Assembly (NCBI RefSeq): GCF_900683735.1
Contig: NZ_LR215979.1
Location: forward strand, 1,736,001-1,800,000
Direction: 5' to 3'
Source of the DNA: Fusobacterium ulcerans ATCC 49185
GTDB lineage: Bacteria; Fusobacteriota; Fusobacteriia; Fusobacteriales; Fusobacteriaceae
DNA length: 64,000 bases
In this document: one piece after another, positions 43,751 to 53,810 of the stretch
Layout: each line of letters begins with the position of its first letter
Numbering within the stretch: position 1 is the stretch's first letter
Program-made: the position numbers and the translations under genes
Notes under the pieces: generated by a model
Seen by the model: the letters and a program-made list of their open reading frames with translations, nothing else
The model's database searches: none
What the model was told of the DNA's origin: nothing

Positions 43751-45029
43751 TTTCTTACCTATTTTAATATTATTTATTTTCTTCTTTTTAAATATTCCAA
43801 TATGTTTCGCTTTAATGGGAGCTACATTATTCTTCTTTGGATTTTTAGATACAAGTATGGATCTGGATTTAATAATGCAGCATTTTATAAGAAGTGCTGA
43901 ATCATTTCCACTGTTAGCAATACCATTTTTTATAATGGCAGGGTCAATTATGAACTATTCTGGTATAAGTAAAAGACTAATGGGAATGGCAGAAGTTTTG
44001 ACTGGACATTTAACTGGAGGACTTGCTCAAGTTAACATATTATTAAGTGTTCTAATGGGTGGAATTTCAGGTTCTGCTAATGCTGATGCTGCTATGCAGT
44101 GTAAAGTTTTAGTTCCTGAAATGGTAAACAGAGGATATTCAAAAGGGTTTTCAGCTGCAATAACAGCAGCCTCTTCTATAGTAAGTCCAATTATTCCTCC
44201 AGGAATTGTATTAATAATATACGCTTTGCTTTCTAATGTTTCTGTTACAAAAATGTTTATAGCAGGATATGTTCCAGGGGCATTAATAGCAATTTCTCTT
44301 ATGATAACTGTTGCTATTATATCTAAAAAGAGAAAATATGTTCCTGTAAGAGAAAAAAGAGCATCTCTGCAAGAAGTTTTCAAACAATTTAAAGAATCTA
44401 TATGGGCATTAATTCTGCCTTTTGTAATAATATTAGGTATGAGAATTGGAATCTTCACTCCTACTGAAGCTGGAGCAATAGCTGTGGTAATTACAACATT
44501 AATTGGTATCTTCATATACAAAGAATTAAAATTGACAAAGTTTCCTGAAATTCTAAAAGAAACTGTTTATGGAACAAGTACAGTAATGTTTATTATTATT
44601 GCAGCAAATGTATTTGGAGCTTATTTAAGCTGGGAGAGAATACCCTTTAAATTAACTAATATCCTATTGGAATTCAGTACAAGTCCATGGTCTTTATTAT
44701 TATTAATTAATTTAATACTTCTTTTTGTAGGTATGTTTATAGATGGTGGAGCAGCAATGATAATCTTAGCTCCTTTGTTGATTCCTGCTGCTTTAAAATT
44801 AGGAATTGATCCACTGCATCTTGGAATAGTAATGGTAGTTAATATCATGATTGGTGGAGTAACTCCTCCATTTGGCTCAATGATGTTTCTAACATGTTCA
44901 TTATTAAATATAAAATTAGAAGAATTTATGAAAGAAATAACACCTTTTATTATAGCTCTGTTACTGGTATTATTTATATTGACTTATATTCCTGATATAG
45001 TACTGTTTTTACCAAATTTATTGAGTTAA
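43743..45029 (+). CDS. TRAP transporter large permease (DctM family)
   Basis: 428 residues, about 12 helices. Features: FPLLAIPFFIMAGSIMNYSG, GGISGSANADAAM, PSGI-type segment ASSIVSPIIPPGIVLIIYA, and GVTPPFGSMMFLTC near the end. It couples uptake to the sodium gradient in characterised systems. I place the start at the second ATG (43743), six bases after AAAGGAG; the first ATG (43737) abuts that site. Confidence 0.93.
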   Translation: MYSFLPILILFIFFFLNIPICFALMGATLFFFGFLDTSMDLDLIMQHFIRSAESFPLLAIPFFIMAGSIMNYSGISKRLMGMAEVLTGHLTGGLAQVNILLSVLMGGISGSANADAAMQCKVLVPEMVNRGYSKGFSAAITAASSIVSPIIPPGIVLIIYALLSNVSVTKMFIAGYVPGALIAISLMITVAIISKKRKYVPVREKRASLQEVFKQFKESIWALILPFVIILGMRIGIFTPTEAGAIAVVITTLIGIFIYKELKLTKFPEILKETVYGTSTVMFIIIAANVFGAYLSWERIPFKLTNILLEFSTSPWSLLLLINLILLFVGMFIDGGAAMIILAPLLIPAALKLGIDPLHLGIVMVVNIMIGGVTPPFGSMMFLTCSLLNIKLEEFMKEITPFIIALLLVLFILTYIPDIVLFLPNLLS

Positions 45030-45054
45030 ATAGAAAGTTAAGGAGGATAAAATA

Positions 45055-45837
45055 TTGAACAAAAATTTAGTGCATATCAGTGATTTGATATTTTATAAAA
45101 AAAGTTCTAAGGATATATTAGAGTTTTTAAGAAAAAATAAAATAGAAAACTTAGAATTTTTTATTGAACCATTAGATGAAGATTACACAAAGAAAATGCT
45201 GGAAATTCTTGAAAACTATGAATTTAAATCAATTTCTTTTCATGGTCCTTTCAGAAAATGTAATTTAGCAGACATGACAAAGGATTCATTGGAAAAAACT
45301 TTATATAGTTATGAAGAAAGTTTCAAGCTTTCGAAAAAGTATAATCCTTCTTTTATGGTTTTACACAGTAACGAAGGAATTCCTTCTCAGAAAATAGATG
45401 AGGAATTAAAAAATAAAATTTCAGAAAAAATTGACTCATTAGTAAAATTAGGAATAAAATATGACATTGATGTAGTCATTGAAAATGTAGGAATAGGTAA
45501 AAATATGGTATTCTCACAAGAAGAATATGAAGATATGATATTAAAAAATAATTATAAATGTTTGATTGATATTGGGCATGCTTATTTAAACAGATGGAAT
45601 ATTAATGAATTAATAAAAAAATTAAAAAATAACATATTAGGATATCACTTTCATAATAATAATGGATTACATGATGAACATAAACCAATTTCTCATGGAA
45701 AAATTAATTATTTTGATATGGTTGAATTAATAAAAGTATATACTCCTTCTGCTAATATTGTATTAGAGTATGACTTTAATGAAAATTCTGAAATTTTACT
45801 AGAAGATTACAATAAACTAAAGGAATTATTTAACTAA
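45055..45837 (+). CDS. Sugar phosphate isomerase/epimerase-like TIM-barrel protein
   Basis: 260 residues, TTG start at 45055 behind AAGGAGG. Xylose-isomerase-like barrel: FKSISFHGPFRK, NPSFMVLHSNEG, VVIENVGIGKN, CLIDIGHAYL, ILGYHFHNNNG and IVLEYDF. The recurring H, E and D residues are the usual metal ligands (Glu, Asp, His). It should isomerise or epimerise a sugar or sugar acid in the cytoplasm. Last gene of the LacI-TRAP operon, so it probably acts on the transported substrate. No other catabolic enzyme is present in the operon. Confidence 0.82.
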   Translation: MNKNLVHISDLIFYKKSSKDILEFLRKNKIENLEFFIEPLDEDYTKKMLEILENYEFKSISFHGPFRKCNLADMTKDSLEKTLYSYEESFKLSKKYNPSFMVLHSNEGIPSQKIDEELKNKISEKIDSLVKLGIKYDIDVVIENVGIGKNMVFSQEEYEDMILKNNYKCLIDIGHAYLNRWNINELIKKLKNNILGYHFHNNNGLHDEHKPISHGKINYFDMVELIKVYTPSANIVLEYDFNENSEILLEDYNKLKELFN

Positions 45838-45838
45838 T

Positions 45839-45871
45839 AAAAAATGGCTGCCTGCTGGTAGCCATTTTTTA
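45839..45871 (+). terminator. Terminator of the TRAP operon
   Basis: AAAAATGGCT and AGCCATTTTT stem, followed by T's. Confidence 0.9.
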
Positions 45872-46228
45872 TATTGTAGAATATACTGTTTCCATTTCTT
45901 AAAACCTCATGTTAATTTTTTTGTTATTTTGCACCAATTATTTAATTTTATCAGTAAAATCAAGATCTATTTATGAGGACAGCTTCATAATTAATAACAT
46001 TTTAATTTACTTTACTATAAAAATAATAAAAAAATAAAGGTATTTCATAAGATGCATTGTATTTAAAGAATAAGATTATTAATTTGAAAAAATAAAAATA
46101 ATTTTTGCTATGTGATAAAAAATTTAATTAGGATGGTATATTTAAAATTATATTATAAAGGATACTCTAACTTTTTTTAATCTCAGCAATTAAATTTTAT
46201 TTTGAATAAAAAAATGGAAGGTGACCTC
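45872..46228. other. Gene-free region upstream of the efflux operon
   Basis: About 355 bp of AT-rich DNA that must hold the efflux-operon promoter. Only a six-pair inverted repeat, TTATGA/TCATAA (near 45972-45991), was noticed. No regulator gene adjoins the operon. Confidence 0.4.
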
Positions 46229-47689
46229 ATGGGAAAACAAATCAAAAAAATACTCTACTATGTACCAATAATTCTGCTGACTGTTTCTTGTAGTAATTCT
46301 CAATCAACTACATCAGAAAAATTTTCTCAGTCAAAACAACATAAATGGACAGAATTATCATCAAAATATGAAAATTCATATTCTGATAATGAAATTCAAA
46401 AAAACCTTTCCTTAAATGTCTTATCTAATTGGTGGTTAGTTTTAGAAGATGATACCCTCACTCAGCTTATAAATTTATCCTTAAATAATAATAAAAGTTT
46501 ACAGGAAGCGAGAGCAAGAGTTAATGAAGCAAGAGCAGCATTAGGAATAAGCCAAGCAAAGTTGCTTCCATGGCTTGATAGTAATAATGGCTGGGAAAGA
46601 AAAAAAACATCTGATAATTCTCCAAACCCAAGTGGAATAGCTAATGTTTATAAATTAGGAATAGATGCTTCATGGGAAATTGACATTTTTGGTGGAAATC
46701 AGTATAAAATAGAAGCTGCAACAGCTGATTTACAGACACAACATGCCCAGCTTCATTCAGCATGGGTGACTTTAACTTCAGAGGTGGCAATTAATTATCT
46801 ATCTCTAAGAACTTTACAGGAACGATTATCAATAGCTGAAGCAAATCTAGCTTTACAAGAAGATACCGTTCAATTATTGCAGTCTAAATATAATAATGGA
46901 TTAATAGATGGATTGGCATTAAATCAGGCTAAGTATACAGCAAGCCAAACTAAATCTACTATTCCTACTATTAAAATAAGTATAGAAGAAACATTAAATA
47001 ATTTAGCAGTTCTTACAGGACAACTACCAGGAAGTCTTGAAAAAAAACTAATAGAGAAAAAATCTCTCCCAAATATAAATGAAACGATATATGTAGGAAT
47101 TCCTGCTGAAACTTTAAGACAAAGACCTGATATACAAGCAGCTGAATACCAGTTAGAAGCTCAAATTGCTCGTACAAAGTCAGCAAAAACTGATTTAAAA
47201 CCAAAATTGATATTATTTGGCTCAATAGGCTTAGAAAGTATCAGTAGTGGTTCACTGTTGTCTGCTGGAAGTAAAGGATTTTCAATTGGTCCTCAAATTA
47301 GTTTACCAATTTTTCATGCAGGTGCCATAAGAAAAAATATTAAAGTACAAACTGCTAGAGAGGAACAATATCTTGCAGCTTATGAAAATACAATATTAAA
47401 TGCTGTAGCTGAAGTAAGAAATTCATTAACAGCAATAAACCAGGAAACAGAAAAAAATATTTCTCTAAAAGAAGGAGTTCAAACAGCATCACTTGCTTTA
47501 GAGATATCACAGGAAAAATATAACAATGGATTGATTGATTTTCAAAATGTTCTTGATGCACAAAGAGCATTGCTCTCATTAGAAGATCAATATGCAATAA
47601 GTAAAGGACAGAAAATTTCAAATTTAGTTAGTTTATTTAAAGCATTAGGTGGTGGCTGGGAACCATTAACTTCAGAACAAGTGAAATAA
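46229..47689 (+). CDS. Outer-membrane efflux lipoprotein (OprM/NodT, TolC family)
   Basis: 486 residues from the ATG at 46229, behind GGAAGGTG. Signal with lipobox LTVSC (Cys21). Two TolC/OEP repeats follow: the first with SLQEARARVNEARAALGISQ and LLPWLDSN, the second with PAETLRQRPDIQAAEYQLEA and GSIGLESISSG. Closing helices contain VLDAQRALLSLEDQ. It should form the trimeric exit channel through the outer membrane for the ABC pump encoded just downstream. First gene of a five-gene operon. Confidence 0.92.
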   Translation: MGKQIKKILYYVPIILLTVSCSNSQSTTSEKFSQSKQHKWTELSSKYENSYSDNEIQKNLSLNVLSNWWLVLEDDTLTQLINLSLNNNKSLQEARARVNEARAALGISQAKLLPWLDSNNGWERKKTSDNSPNPSGIANVYKLGIDASWEIDIFGGNQYKIEAATADLQTQHAQLHSAWVTLTSEVAINYLSLRTLQERLSIAEANLALQEDTVQLLQSKYNNGLIDGLALNQAKYTASQTKSTIPTIKISIEETLNNLAVLTGQLPGSLEKKLIEKKSLPNINETIYVGIPAETLRQRPDIQAAEYQLEAQIARTKSAKTDLKPKLILFGSIGLESISSGSLLSAGSKGFSIGPQISLPIFHAGAIRKNIKVQTAREEQYLAAYENTILNAVAEVRNSLTAINQETEKNISLKEGVQTASLALEISQEKYNNGLIDFQNVLDAQRALLSLEDQYAISKGQKISNLVSLFKALGGGWEPLTSEQVK

Positions 47690-47726
47690 CCTAGAATAGA
47701 GCATTTTTTATTAGGAGGTCAAGGTA

Positions 47727-48764
47727 ATGAATAAAGAAAAAATTCTTTCAACTTTAAAAAGTAATTATAAAATAGTTTTATTAATAATCCTCATTTTAGT
47801 AATTTTTAGTGGAGGATGTATATATAATAAAATAAAGAAAGATGAAAATGTAGTATTATATGGAAATGTTGATATCAGACAAATTGCTTTAGCTTTTAAT
47901 GCCAGTGAAAGAATAGAAAAAATGTATGTAGAAGAAGGGGATCCTGTAAAAAAAGGTGATGTTTTGGCAACTTTAGATACTAGAAGTTTAAAGCTTCAAA
48001 TAGAAAAAAACAAGGCACAAATAGAAGTACAGGAAAATGCAGTATTACGTTTAAAAAATGGTTCAAGACCTGAAGAAATATCACAAAAATTAGCCAAATT
48101 AAATGGAGCAGAGGCAGAAGCAAAAAATGCAAAAATACAGTTGCAAAGAATTCAAAATGCTTATAATAATTCTGCTGGTCGTTCAATAAGCAGGCAGGAG
48201 AAAGATGATGCAGAATCAAGAGTTAAAATAACTACAGCTCAAGTGAAGGAAGCATATGAAGGCTATCAATTAGCAAGTATTGGCCCTCGTGTTGAAGATA
48301 TTGCTGAAGCTGAAGCTCAACTGAAAACATTAAAGGCAGAACTAGCAATACAAGAATATCTACTAAGTCAAACTCAGTTGATAGCACCAAGTGATGCAGT
48401 TGTACGTTCACGTTTACAAGAGCCAGGAGATATGGCTTCTCCACAACGTGCTACATATCTTTTAGCATTAAATGATAAAAAATGGGTACGAGCATATATT
48501 CAGGAAACACAACTTGGTTTTATTAAACCAGGAATGAATGTTGCAGTTTCTATTGATAGCTATCCAAATAAATCAATAAATGGACAGATTGGTTTTGTTT
48601 CTTCAGTTGCTGAATTTACTCCTAAAACAGTTCAGGCTCAAGAATTAAGAACCTCTTTACTATATGAAATTAGAATATATGTAGATGATAAAGAAGATAT
48701 ATTGCGTATGGGTATGCCTGCCACAGTAAAAATTGATACTATAAATATGAATACCAAGGAGTAA
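47727..48764 (+). CDS. HlyD-type membrane fusion (adaptor) protein
   Basis: 345 residues. One N-terminal membrane anchor (IVLLIILILVIFSGGCIYN), then a lipoyl half-motif (ERIEKMYVEEGDPVKKGDVLATLDTR), a long alpha-hairpin (residues 95-200, with AKLNGAEAEAKNAKIQLQRI), and the beta-barrel part (TQLIAPSDAVVRSRLQEPGD). It resembles YbhG. It links the inner-membrane ABC transporter with the outer-membrane channel. The VFSGGC segment also resembles a lipobox, so lipidation is possible. Confidence 0.9.
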   Translation: MNKEKILSTLKSNYKIVLLIILILVIFSGGCIYNKIKKDENVVLYGNVDIRQIALAFNASERIEKMYVEEGDPVKKGDVLATLDTRSLKLQIEKNKAQIEVQENAVLRLKNGSRPEEISQKLAKLNGAEAEAKNAKIQLQRIQNAYNNSAGRSISRQEKDDAESRVKITTAQVKEAYEGYQLASIGPRVEDIAEAEAQLKTLKAELAIQEYLLSQTQLIAPSDAVVRSRLQEPGDMASPQRATYLLALNDKKWVRAYIQETQLGFIKPGMNVAVSIDSYPNKSINGQIGFVSSVAEFTPKTVQAQELRTSLLYEIRIYVDDKEDILRMGMPATVKIDTINMNTKE

Positions 48765-48769
48765 CTTTT

Positions 48770-50530
48770 ATGAATAATGAAAATGTAGTTATTTCAGAAA
48801 ATTTGTATAAACATTTTATCGTTAAGCCAGGAAAGAAAAAAGTAGATGCACTTACAGATATTAATATAGAAGTTCCAGCAGGAAAACTTACTGCATTAAT
48901 TGGGCCAGATGGAGCAGGGAAAACAACTTTTATGCGTCTGGTATGTGGACTCATGATGCCAAGTGAAGGGAATATAACAGTACTTGGAATAAATACAAAA
49001 GAAAATCCCCAGGGAATTCAGGATAGAATAAGTTACATGCCTCAGCGTTTTGGACTTTATGAAGATTTGAGTATTCAAGAAAATCTTAATCTTTATGCTG
49101 ATTTATATGGAGTTCCTAAAGATGTACGTGATAAACGTTTTGAACGCCTTTTAAAGATGACAGGATTAGAAGAATTTACTAAAAGACAGGCAGGAAAATT
49201 ATCAGGAGGAATGAAACAAAAACTGGGATTAGCATGTACGCTGGTTCGTTCTCCAGAACTTTTATTATTAGATGAACCAACAGTAGGAGTTGACCCTCTT
49301 TCTAGAAGAGAATTATGGGAAATTTTAAAAAATCTTGTTAAAGATGAAAATCTTACAGTTTTAGTAAATACAGCTTATATGGATGAAGCTGAACTTTGTC
49401 ATAAGGTAATAGTGATACATAAAAGCAGTATATTAGCTACAGGAACGCCTAAAGAACTAGCCTTGATAGGAGAAAACAGATGTTATAAAATTCAGCCTCC
49501 AGCTGGAATGCCTTCTCGTATCTTGCAAACAAAATTACTTGATGATAAAAAAAATATTGTTGATGCTGTTCCAGAAGGGGGAGAGGTAAGATTCATTACT
49601 CAATCAGATGAAGCTTTCAATAATATAAAAGAAATTGAAGCTAATATAGAAATTCAAAAAGTTAATTCCACTTTAGAAGATGGCTTTATGATTTTATTAC
49701 ACGATTATGAAAGTAAACATACACAAACAGAAAAAAAAATCTTCCCTATAAAATTTTCAGATAAATTTGAAATATCAAGTCAGGTAGATATAGAAGTCAA
49801 AAATCTTGTGCGAAAATTTGGAGATTTTACAGCTGTAGCTAATACTTCCTTTCAGGTATATAAAGGAGAAATATTTGGATTATTAGGTCCAAATGGAGCA
49901 GGCAAAACAACTACATTTAGAATGCTGTGTGGTTTATTGCCTTCAACAAGTGGATTTTTATCTGTAGCAGGTGTTAATCTACGAAAATCAAGAACTCAAG
50001 CCAGAACAAATATTGGATATGTTGCACAAAAATTTTCTTTGTATTCAAACTTAACTGTAGATGAAAATTTAATGTTTTTTGGTGGTGTTTATGGTTTAAA
50101 AGGAGAAGAATTAGAAAATAGAATGGAAGAAGTAAAAAAACAGTTTGGTCTGATAGGTCAAGAAACTAAACCTAGTGGTGATCTTCCTGGAGGATTCAAA
50201 CAGCGTTTATCCATGGCTGTAGCACTTTTACATGAGCCTAAAATTCTTTTTCTTGATGAGCCTACAAGTGGTATTGATCCTCTAGCAAGGCGTACTTTTT
50301 GGCGCCAGATAACATCTCTGGCTGCAGGTGGAACTACAATAATTATCACTACACACTTTATGGAAGAAGCTGAATACTGTGATCGTATTATGATACAGGA
50401 TCAGGGGAAAATGCTGGTAATTGGTGCTCCAGAAGATATACGGAAAAATGCTGGTGAAAATATAAAAACAATGAATCAGGCTTTTATTGAGATAGTTGAA
50501 CAAAATCGTTCAAAGGCACAAATAGATTAA
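48770..50530 (+). CDS. ABC transporter with two fused ATPase domains (YbhF-like)
   Basis: 586 residues. Two complete nucleotide-binding domains. The first has Walker A GPDGAGKT near 43-50, signature LSGGMKQK and LLLDEPTVGVDP; the second has GPNGAGKT near 378, signature LPGGFKQR (degenerate LSGGQ) and LFLDEPTSGIDP. It powers the two permeases encoded next. Ribosome site AAGGAG; it starts five bases after the adaptor gene. Confidence 0.94.
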   Translation: MNNENVVISENLYKHFIVKPGKKKVDALTDINIEVPAGKLTALIGPDGAGKTTFMRLVCGLMMPSEGNITVLGINTKENPQGIQDRISYMPQRFGLYEDLSIQENLNLYADLYGVPKDVRDKRFERLLKMTGLEEFTKRQAGKLSGGMKQKLGLACTLVRSPELLLLDEPTVGVDPLSRRELWEILKNLVKDENLTVLVNTAYMDEAELCHKVIVIHKSSILATGTPKELALIGENRCYKIQPPAGMPSRILQTKLLDDKKNIVDAVPEGGEVRFITQSDEAFNNIKEIEANIEIQKVNSTLEDGFMILLHDYESKHTQTEKKIFPIKFSDKFEISSQVDIEVKNLVRKFGDFTAVANTSFQVYKGEIFGLLGPNGAGKTTTFRMLCGLLPSTSGFLSVAGVNLRKSRTQARTNIGYVAQKFSLYSNLTVDENLMFFGGVYGLKGEELENRMEEVKKQFGLIGQETKPSGDLPGGFKQRLSMAVALLHEPKILFLDEPTSGIDPLARRTFWRQITSLAAGGTTIIITTHFMEEAEYCDRIMIQDQGKMLVIGAPEDIRKNAGENIKTMNQAFIEIVEQNRSKAQID

Positions 50531-50544
50531 TTAAGGAGAATGTT

Positions 50545-51672
50545 ATGAGTAAAAATGGTTTTATAAAACGTCTTACTGCATTGGTAACCAAAGAATTCCG
50601 TCAATTGATTCGTGATAACAGCAGTATTTTAATTGGAATATTTTTACCTATTCTTTTAATATTTATCATAGGTTATGGAGTATCACTTGATGTAAAAAAT
50701 GTTCCTATAGCAGTAGTTCTTGAAGATACCTCCCCCACAACTTATAATGTTTTAAGCTTTTTAAATGGTTCGGAATATTTTTCACCAACTTATGTAACAT
50801 CTATGCATGAAGCAGAAAAAATGATAGATGAGCGACATGTTGATGCAATCTTAAGGATTCCTTCTGATTTTTCAGAAAGTTTATATAGACAGGAAAGTTC
50901 AATACAATTAATTTTGTATGGGGTAGATTCCAGCACTGCTACACTTGTAAAAGGATATATTGAAGGTTCTATAAAGCAATGGGAAGCATTAAATATATCT
51001 AAATTTATAAATGATTCCTCTATTGGAAATATAACTGTTGAAAATAGAATGTGGTTCAATGATGCAAATTCAAGTATTTGGTATTTTATTCCTGGGCTTA
51101 TAGTTCTTATAATAACTATTGTTGGAGTTTTTTTAACTTCCTTAGTTATGGCACGAGAGTGGGAACGAGGAACATTGGAATCTTTGTTTATTTCCCCTGT
51201 AAAACCATTGGAAATATTATTATCAAAAATGGTTCCATATTTTTGCGTAGCTATGGTTGGATTTATTTTTTGTCTTATAGCAGCACGTTTTCTATTTGAA
51301 GTTCCTATCTATGGTTCTCTGGCTATTATAATATTGTGCTCCATGCTCTATTTACTTGTAACTTTGGGAATGGGACTTACAATATCTTCTATTACAAAAA
51401 ATCAATTTCTAGCCAGTCAGTTAGCTTTACTTGTAAGTTTTTTACCTGCTATGATGTTAACAGGATTTTTATATGATTTACGTAGTGTTCCCGCTTTTAT
51501 TCGTAATGTTGGACAAATATTACCTGCAACATATTATTTAGAACTACTTAAATCACTTTTCCTTGCTGGAAATAATTGGCATTTGATTTATAAAAACTGC
51601 ATAATATTATTTTTTTATGCAGTATTCTTTATTTCTTTAGCATTGAAAGTAACTAAAAAAAGCCTTGAATAG
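50545..51672 (+). CDS. ABC-2 type permease (YbhS/YhhJ-like)
   Basis: 375 residues: an N-terminal helix (SILIGIFLPILLIFIIGYGV), a large extracytoplasmic domain, then five or six helices. Conserved REWERGTLESLFISPVKPLEILL and MMLTGFLYDLRSVPAFIRNV are typical of drug-export permeases. It overlaps the next open frame at its end. Ribosome site AAGGAG. Confidence 0.92.
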   Translation: MSKNGFIKRLTALVTKEFRQLIRDNSSILIGIFLPILLIFIIGYGVSLDVKNVPIAVVLEDTSPTTYNVLSFLNGSEYFSPTYVTSMHEAEKMIDERHVDAILRIPSDFSESLYRQESSIQLILYGVDSSTATLVKGYIEGSIKQWEALNISKFINDSSIGNITVENRMWFNDANSSIWYFIPGLIVLIITIVGVFLTSLVMAREWERGTLESLFISPVKPLEILLSKMVPYFCVAMVGFIFCLIAARFLFEVPIYGSLAIIILCSMLYLLVTLGMGLTISSITKNQFLASQLALLVSFLPAMMLTGFLYDLRSVPAFIRNVGQILPATYYLELLKSLFLAGNNWHLIYKNCIILFFYAVFFISLALKVTKKSLE

Positions 51673-51685
51673 GAGTAGATGGTAT

Positions 51686-52801
51686 ATGAATAACTTTATG
51701 ACATTTTTATTAAAATTAAAAAGTATATGTAAAAAAGAACTTTTGACCACTTTGAAGGATCCTGCTACAAGAACAGTACTTTTTATTCCAGTTATTATAC
51801 AAAGTTTTTTATTTGGATATGCAGCAACATATAACCTTGATAAAGTTCCCTATGCTTATCTTGATAATAGTAAAAGTAAAACTTCTATTGAATTTATTTC
51901 AAAGCTTGATGGAACAAATGTTTTCAAGCGAGTACAGACTTTAATGAATTCTAACGAAATAGCTCAGAGTATTGATTCTGATAAAGCAATGTTGGTAATA
52001 AATATTGATTCTGATTTTGAAAAAAAATTGTCAAAGGGAGAGTCAGCTCCAATTCAAGTAATTACAGATGGTCGTAACACTATGACAGCAGCTGTAGCAT
52101 CAGGATACATTAATGATATTGTTGCAGAATTTAATAATGAAAGAAATGGAGGAAAACAACTGATCAATATAAAAACAAGATCATGGTATAATCCCAATCT
52201 TATAACAAGATGGAGTTTTCTTCCAGGAATGATAGCAACTTTAAGCTTGATACAGACATTGATGCTTGCTGGTTTATCAGTTGCCAGAGAAAGAGAGCAG
52301 GGAACTTTTGACCAATTGTTAGTTACTCCACTTTCTTCAATTGAGATTTTGATAGGTAAGGCTGTTCCACCAATGATTATAGGAATGCTTCAAGTAACAT
52401 TTATTATAGTTATCTGTGTATTTTGGTTTAAAATACCTATGAGTGGCTCGATATTCACCCTATACTTTACTGTTTTTATATTTATGACCAGCTGTATTGG
52501 AATAGGTTTGTCTATTTCAGCTGTTTCAAATAGTATGCAGCAAGTTATGGTATACACTTTTGTTCTTATAATGCCAATGGTTTTATTATCTGGATTAGCA
52601 ACTCCTATACATAATATGCCTAGAATTCTTCAAATTGCTACTTATGCTAATCCCTTACGTTTTGGAGTAGAAGCCATAAGAAGAATTTATCTGGAAGGCA
52701 GTAGCTTAGCCCAAATTGCTCATAATTTTATACCTATGGCTGTAGTTGCAGCAGTGACTTTACCTCTTGCTGTTTGGTTATTCAGAAATAAATTAGTTTA
52801 A
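51686..52801 (+). CDS. ABC-2 type permease (YbhR-like)
   Basis: 371 residues, paralogous to the preceding permease (REREQGTFDQLLVTPLSSIEILIGK and LSGLATPIHNMPRILQIATYANPL). I take ATG at 51686, nine bases after AGGAG; an in-frame TTG at 51665 overlaps the previous stop and a later ATG (MTFLLK) is another option. The two permeases probably form a heterodimer with the fused ATPase. The exported compounds are unknown; relatives export drugs and cations. Confidence 0.92.
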   Translation: MNNFMTFLLKLKSICKKELLTTLKDPATRTVLFIPVIIQSFLFGYAATYNLDKVPYAYLDNSKSKTSIEFISKLDGTNVFKRVQTLMNSNEIAQSIDSDKAMLVINIDSDFEKKLSKGESAPIQVITDGRNTMTAAVASGYINDIVAEFNNERNGGKQLINIKTRSWYNPNLITRWSFLPGMIATLSLIQTLMLAGLSVAREREQGTFDQLLVTPLSSIEILIGKAVPPMIIGMLQVTFIIVICVFWFKIPMSGSIFTLYFTVFIFMTSCIGIGLSISAVSNSMQQVMVYTFVLIMPMVLLSGLATPIHNMPRILQIATYANPLRFGVEAIRRIYLEGSSLAQIAHNFIPMAVVAAVTLPLAVWLFRNKLV

Positions 52802-52811
52802 TTTTAAACCT

Positions 52812-52845
52812 AAAAGGTGTAAATAATAAATTATTTACACCTTTT
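52812..52845. terminator. Strong terminator after the efflux operon
   Basis: A perfect 16-pair stem: AAAAGGTGTAAATAAT, two-base loop, ATTATTTACACCTTTT. The symmetric A and T runs allow use from both strands. Confidence 0.93.
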
Positions 52846-52937
52846 CATCTATAAACTCTCATTTTTTCATTATGTATTTTAAATAATTCTAAAAGAATCA
52901 TACTCTTAGATATATTATGTGTGTTTATTTTATTTTT

Positions 52938-53810
52938 CTATTCTAAACTAATTATTCTTTCAGCCATCTCTTTTATAAAAATATTAAACAGCTCTTTATT
53001 TTTAGTTAAATTTGGGATTTGAGATAAAATATAATCATTAGCACCTAATTTTCCATTCTCCAAAAGCATTCCAATTATTTTTATATTTCTTGTGAACATA
53101 CTTATTTCTTTTACATTTTTATTTTCTATTTTTTTATCAAATAAATAATCCTGTTTTATAAATCCAATAAATTTAGGCTGTTTATCTGGGAAAGAATAAT
53201 ATGAATCACTATATTTACTAAGCATATTATTTCTTAATTCATTCAAATCATGAAACTCTTTAATTAAAAGTATAAAAGTATCATTCATAAATAAATCAAT
53301 TATTGTAGGTATAGCTATATAATCTGATACCATCAATAAATTTTTACTTATTTCTTTCATAGTAGATGGAAAATCTATTATAATATAATCTAAATTATAC
53401 TCTTCTTCCATTTTATTAAAAAATTCATTAAATGCTCCAGCTATATTTCCAAATATCTTCATATTATTATCTTTTTTATGGGCAAAAGAAAGTGTGACTT
53501 CCAATTTTAGTATTTCATTACTACCAGGAATTAAAAACAAGGTATTAGAAATCATTTGAGGAGGTACAGCAGTTATTGGTATAGGCTGACCTTCAAAGGC
53601 TTTTAAAACTGCTTTATGTAAATCAACAACTGTTTCTTTCAAACTATCATTATTTAAATCTAAAGATAATTTCGTCAAACTGCATTGTGGGTCTGCATCT
53701 ATCATCAAGACTCTCTTTCCTTCCTCCGAAAGAGCTTTTGCCATATAATATGCTGAAGTGGTTTTTCCTATTTTCTCTTTATAGTTATAAATTGATATCC
53801 TTTTTGCCAT
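52938..53810 (-). CDS. Orphan ParA/MinD-like ATPase
   Basis: 290 residues. The P-loop YKEKIGKTTSA (residues 10-20) is a ParA-type deviant Walker A in which the signature Lys11 is kept but the usual G-G is E-K. Next are RVLMIDADPQCSLTKLSLDL (Walker A' region) and YIIIDFPSTM (Walker B). No parB, parS-like repeats or chemotaxis genes adjoin, so the cargo is unknown. The second half (FMNDTFILLIKEFHDLNELR) has no assigned function. It may position a protein complex or belong to an integrated element. Ribosome site AGGAGGG. Confidence 0.82.
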   Translation of the reverse strand: MAKRISIYNYKEKIGKTTSAYYMAKALSEEGKRVLMIDADPQCSLTKLSLDLNNDSLKETVVDLHKAVLKAFEGQPIPITAVPPQMISNTLFLIPGSNEILKLEVTLSFAHKKDNNMKIFGNIAGAFNEFFNKMEEEYNLDYIIIDFPSTMKEISKNLLMVSDYIAIPTIIDLFMNDTFILLIKEFHDLNELRNNMLSKYSDSYYSFPDKQPKFIGFIKQDYLFDKKIENKNVKEISMFTRNIKIIGMLLENGKLGANDYILSQIPNLTKNKELFNIFIKEMAERIISLE

